Below are positions 61,217 to 61,217 of a stretch of 61,217 bases of DNA, piece after piece. The DNA is from an uncultured Acidobacteriia bacterium (GTDB taxonomy: Bacteria > Acidobacteriota > Terriglobia > Bryobacterales > Bryobacteraceae). The notes beneath the pieces were generated by a model. It worked only from the letters and a program-made list of their open reading frames with translations, was not told the DNA's origin and searched no databases. Both the position numbers and the translations under genes were made by a program. Within the stretch, counting starts at the first letter, position 1. Every line of letters begins with the position of its first letter. The stretch covers positions 1-61,217 of the forward strand of contig CAIRSA010000456.1 in NCBI GenBank assembly GCA_903881085.1, in the 5' to 3' direction.

Positions 61217-61217
61217 A

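Overview
The window looks like a chromosomal segment of an Acidobacteriota bacterium, most likely the Solibacteres/Bryobacterales lineage. The reasons are: two exported proteins ending in the 'Solibacter uncharacterized C-terminal domain' type (NHL protein at 19919-22474, BACON-like protein at 35222-36946); two very large Oar-type TonB-dependent receptors with an N-terminal carboxypeptidase-regulatory-like domain; paired DUF1549/DUF1501 and DUF1592/DUF1552 genes; a Ser/Thr kinase with TPR tail; and GC-rich codon use throughout. No rRNA, tRNA, CRISPR array, phage or intact transposase gene was recognised. Species assignment is inference.

Layout. 1-7306: an RHS fragment cut by the window edge, a TonB-dependent receptor, a gene-poor 1.5 kb with a broken lipoprotein-like gene, an EEP-family phosphoesterase, and a composite of two dispersed repeats. 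7307-16k: a GH71/99-like hydrolase, a two-domain M16 peptidase, a beta-lactamase-fold serine hydrolase, a small BACON-like exported protein, and a divergent creatininase/MFS pair. 15720-19877: a tightly coupled run of Hsp70-like ATPase, Ca2+/H+ antiporter, cyclase and SDR. 19919-26903: NHL protein, matrixin-type metalloprotease, then coaD, aminotransferase and mannose-6-phosphate isomerase. 26907-31453: a leftward TetR regulator / SRPBCC membrane protein / Ser-Thr kinase cluster with a near-consensus promoter bracketed by two palindromic operators. 31554-40473: orphan antitoxin-like gene, tex-cysE, a solitary nuoA overlapping an exported protein and an AlaX-like deacylase, then an SGNH-like/enolase-superfamily pair. 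40756-49719: tandem DUF1080 protein, DUF4258/YgiT-type pair, DUF1552/DUF1592 module, and btaA-btaB (betaine lipid synthesis). 49720-61217: hairpins and a MITE-like element, second TonB-dependent receptor, a decayed RelE-type pair, DUF1549/DUF1501 module with a di-heme oxidoreductase, and a second decayed toxin-antitoxin pair merging into repeat DNA at the window end.

How it fits together. Many products carry signal or Tat-like leaders and point to a heterotroph that takes up and degrades polymers and sugars (TonB receptors, GH-like and DUF1080 proteins, peptidases, exported cytochromes), mixed with scattered core genes (coaD, manA, cysE, tex, nuoA). The most notable non-genic feature is a set of small hairpin repeats placed within a few nucleotides of stop codons. 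Several copies differ by paired (compensatory) changes that keep the stem. A 176-bp MITE-like element with terminal inverted repeats and a compensatory internal stem is also present. At least two toxin-antitoxin loci carry inactivating lesions.
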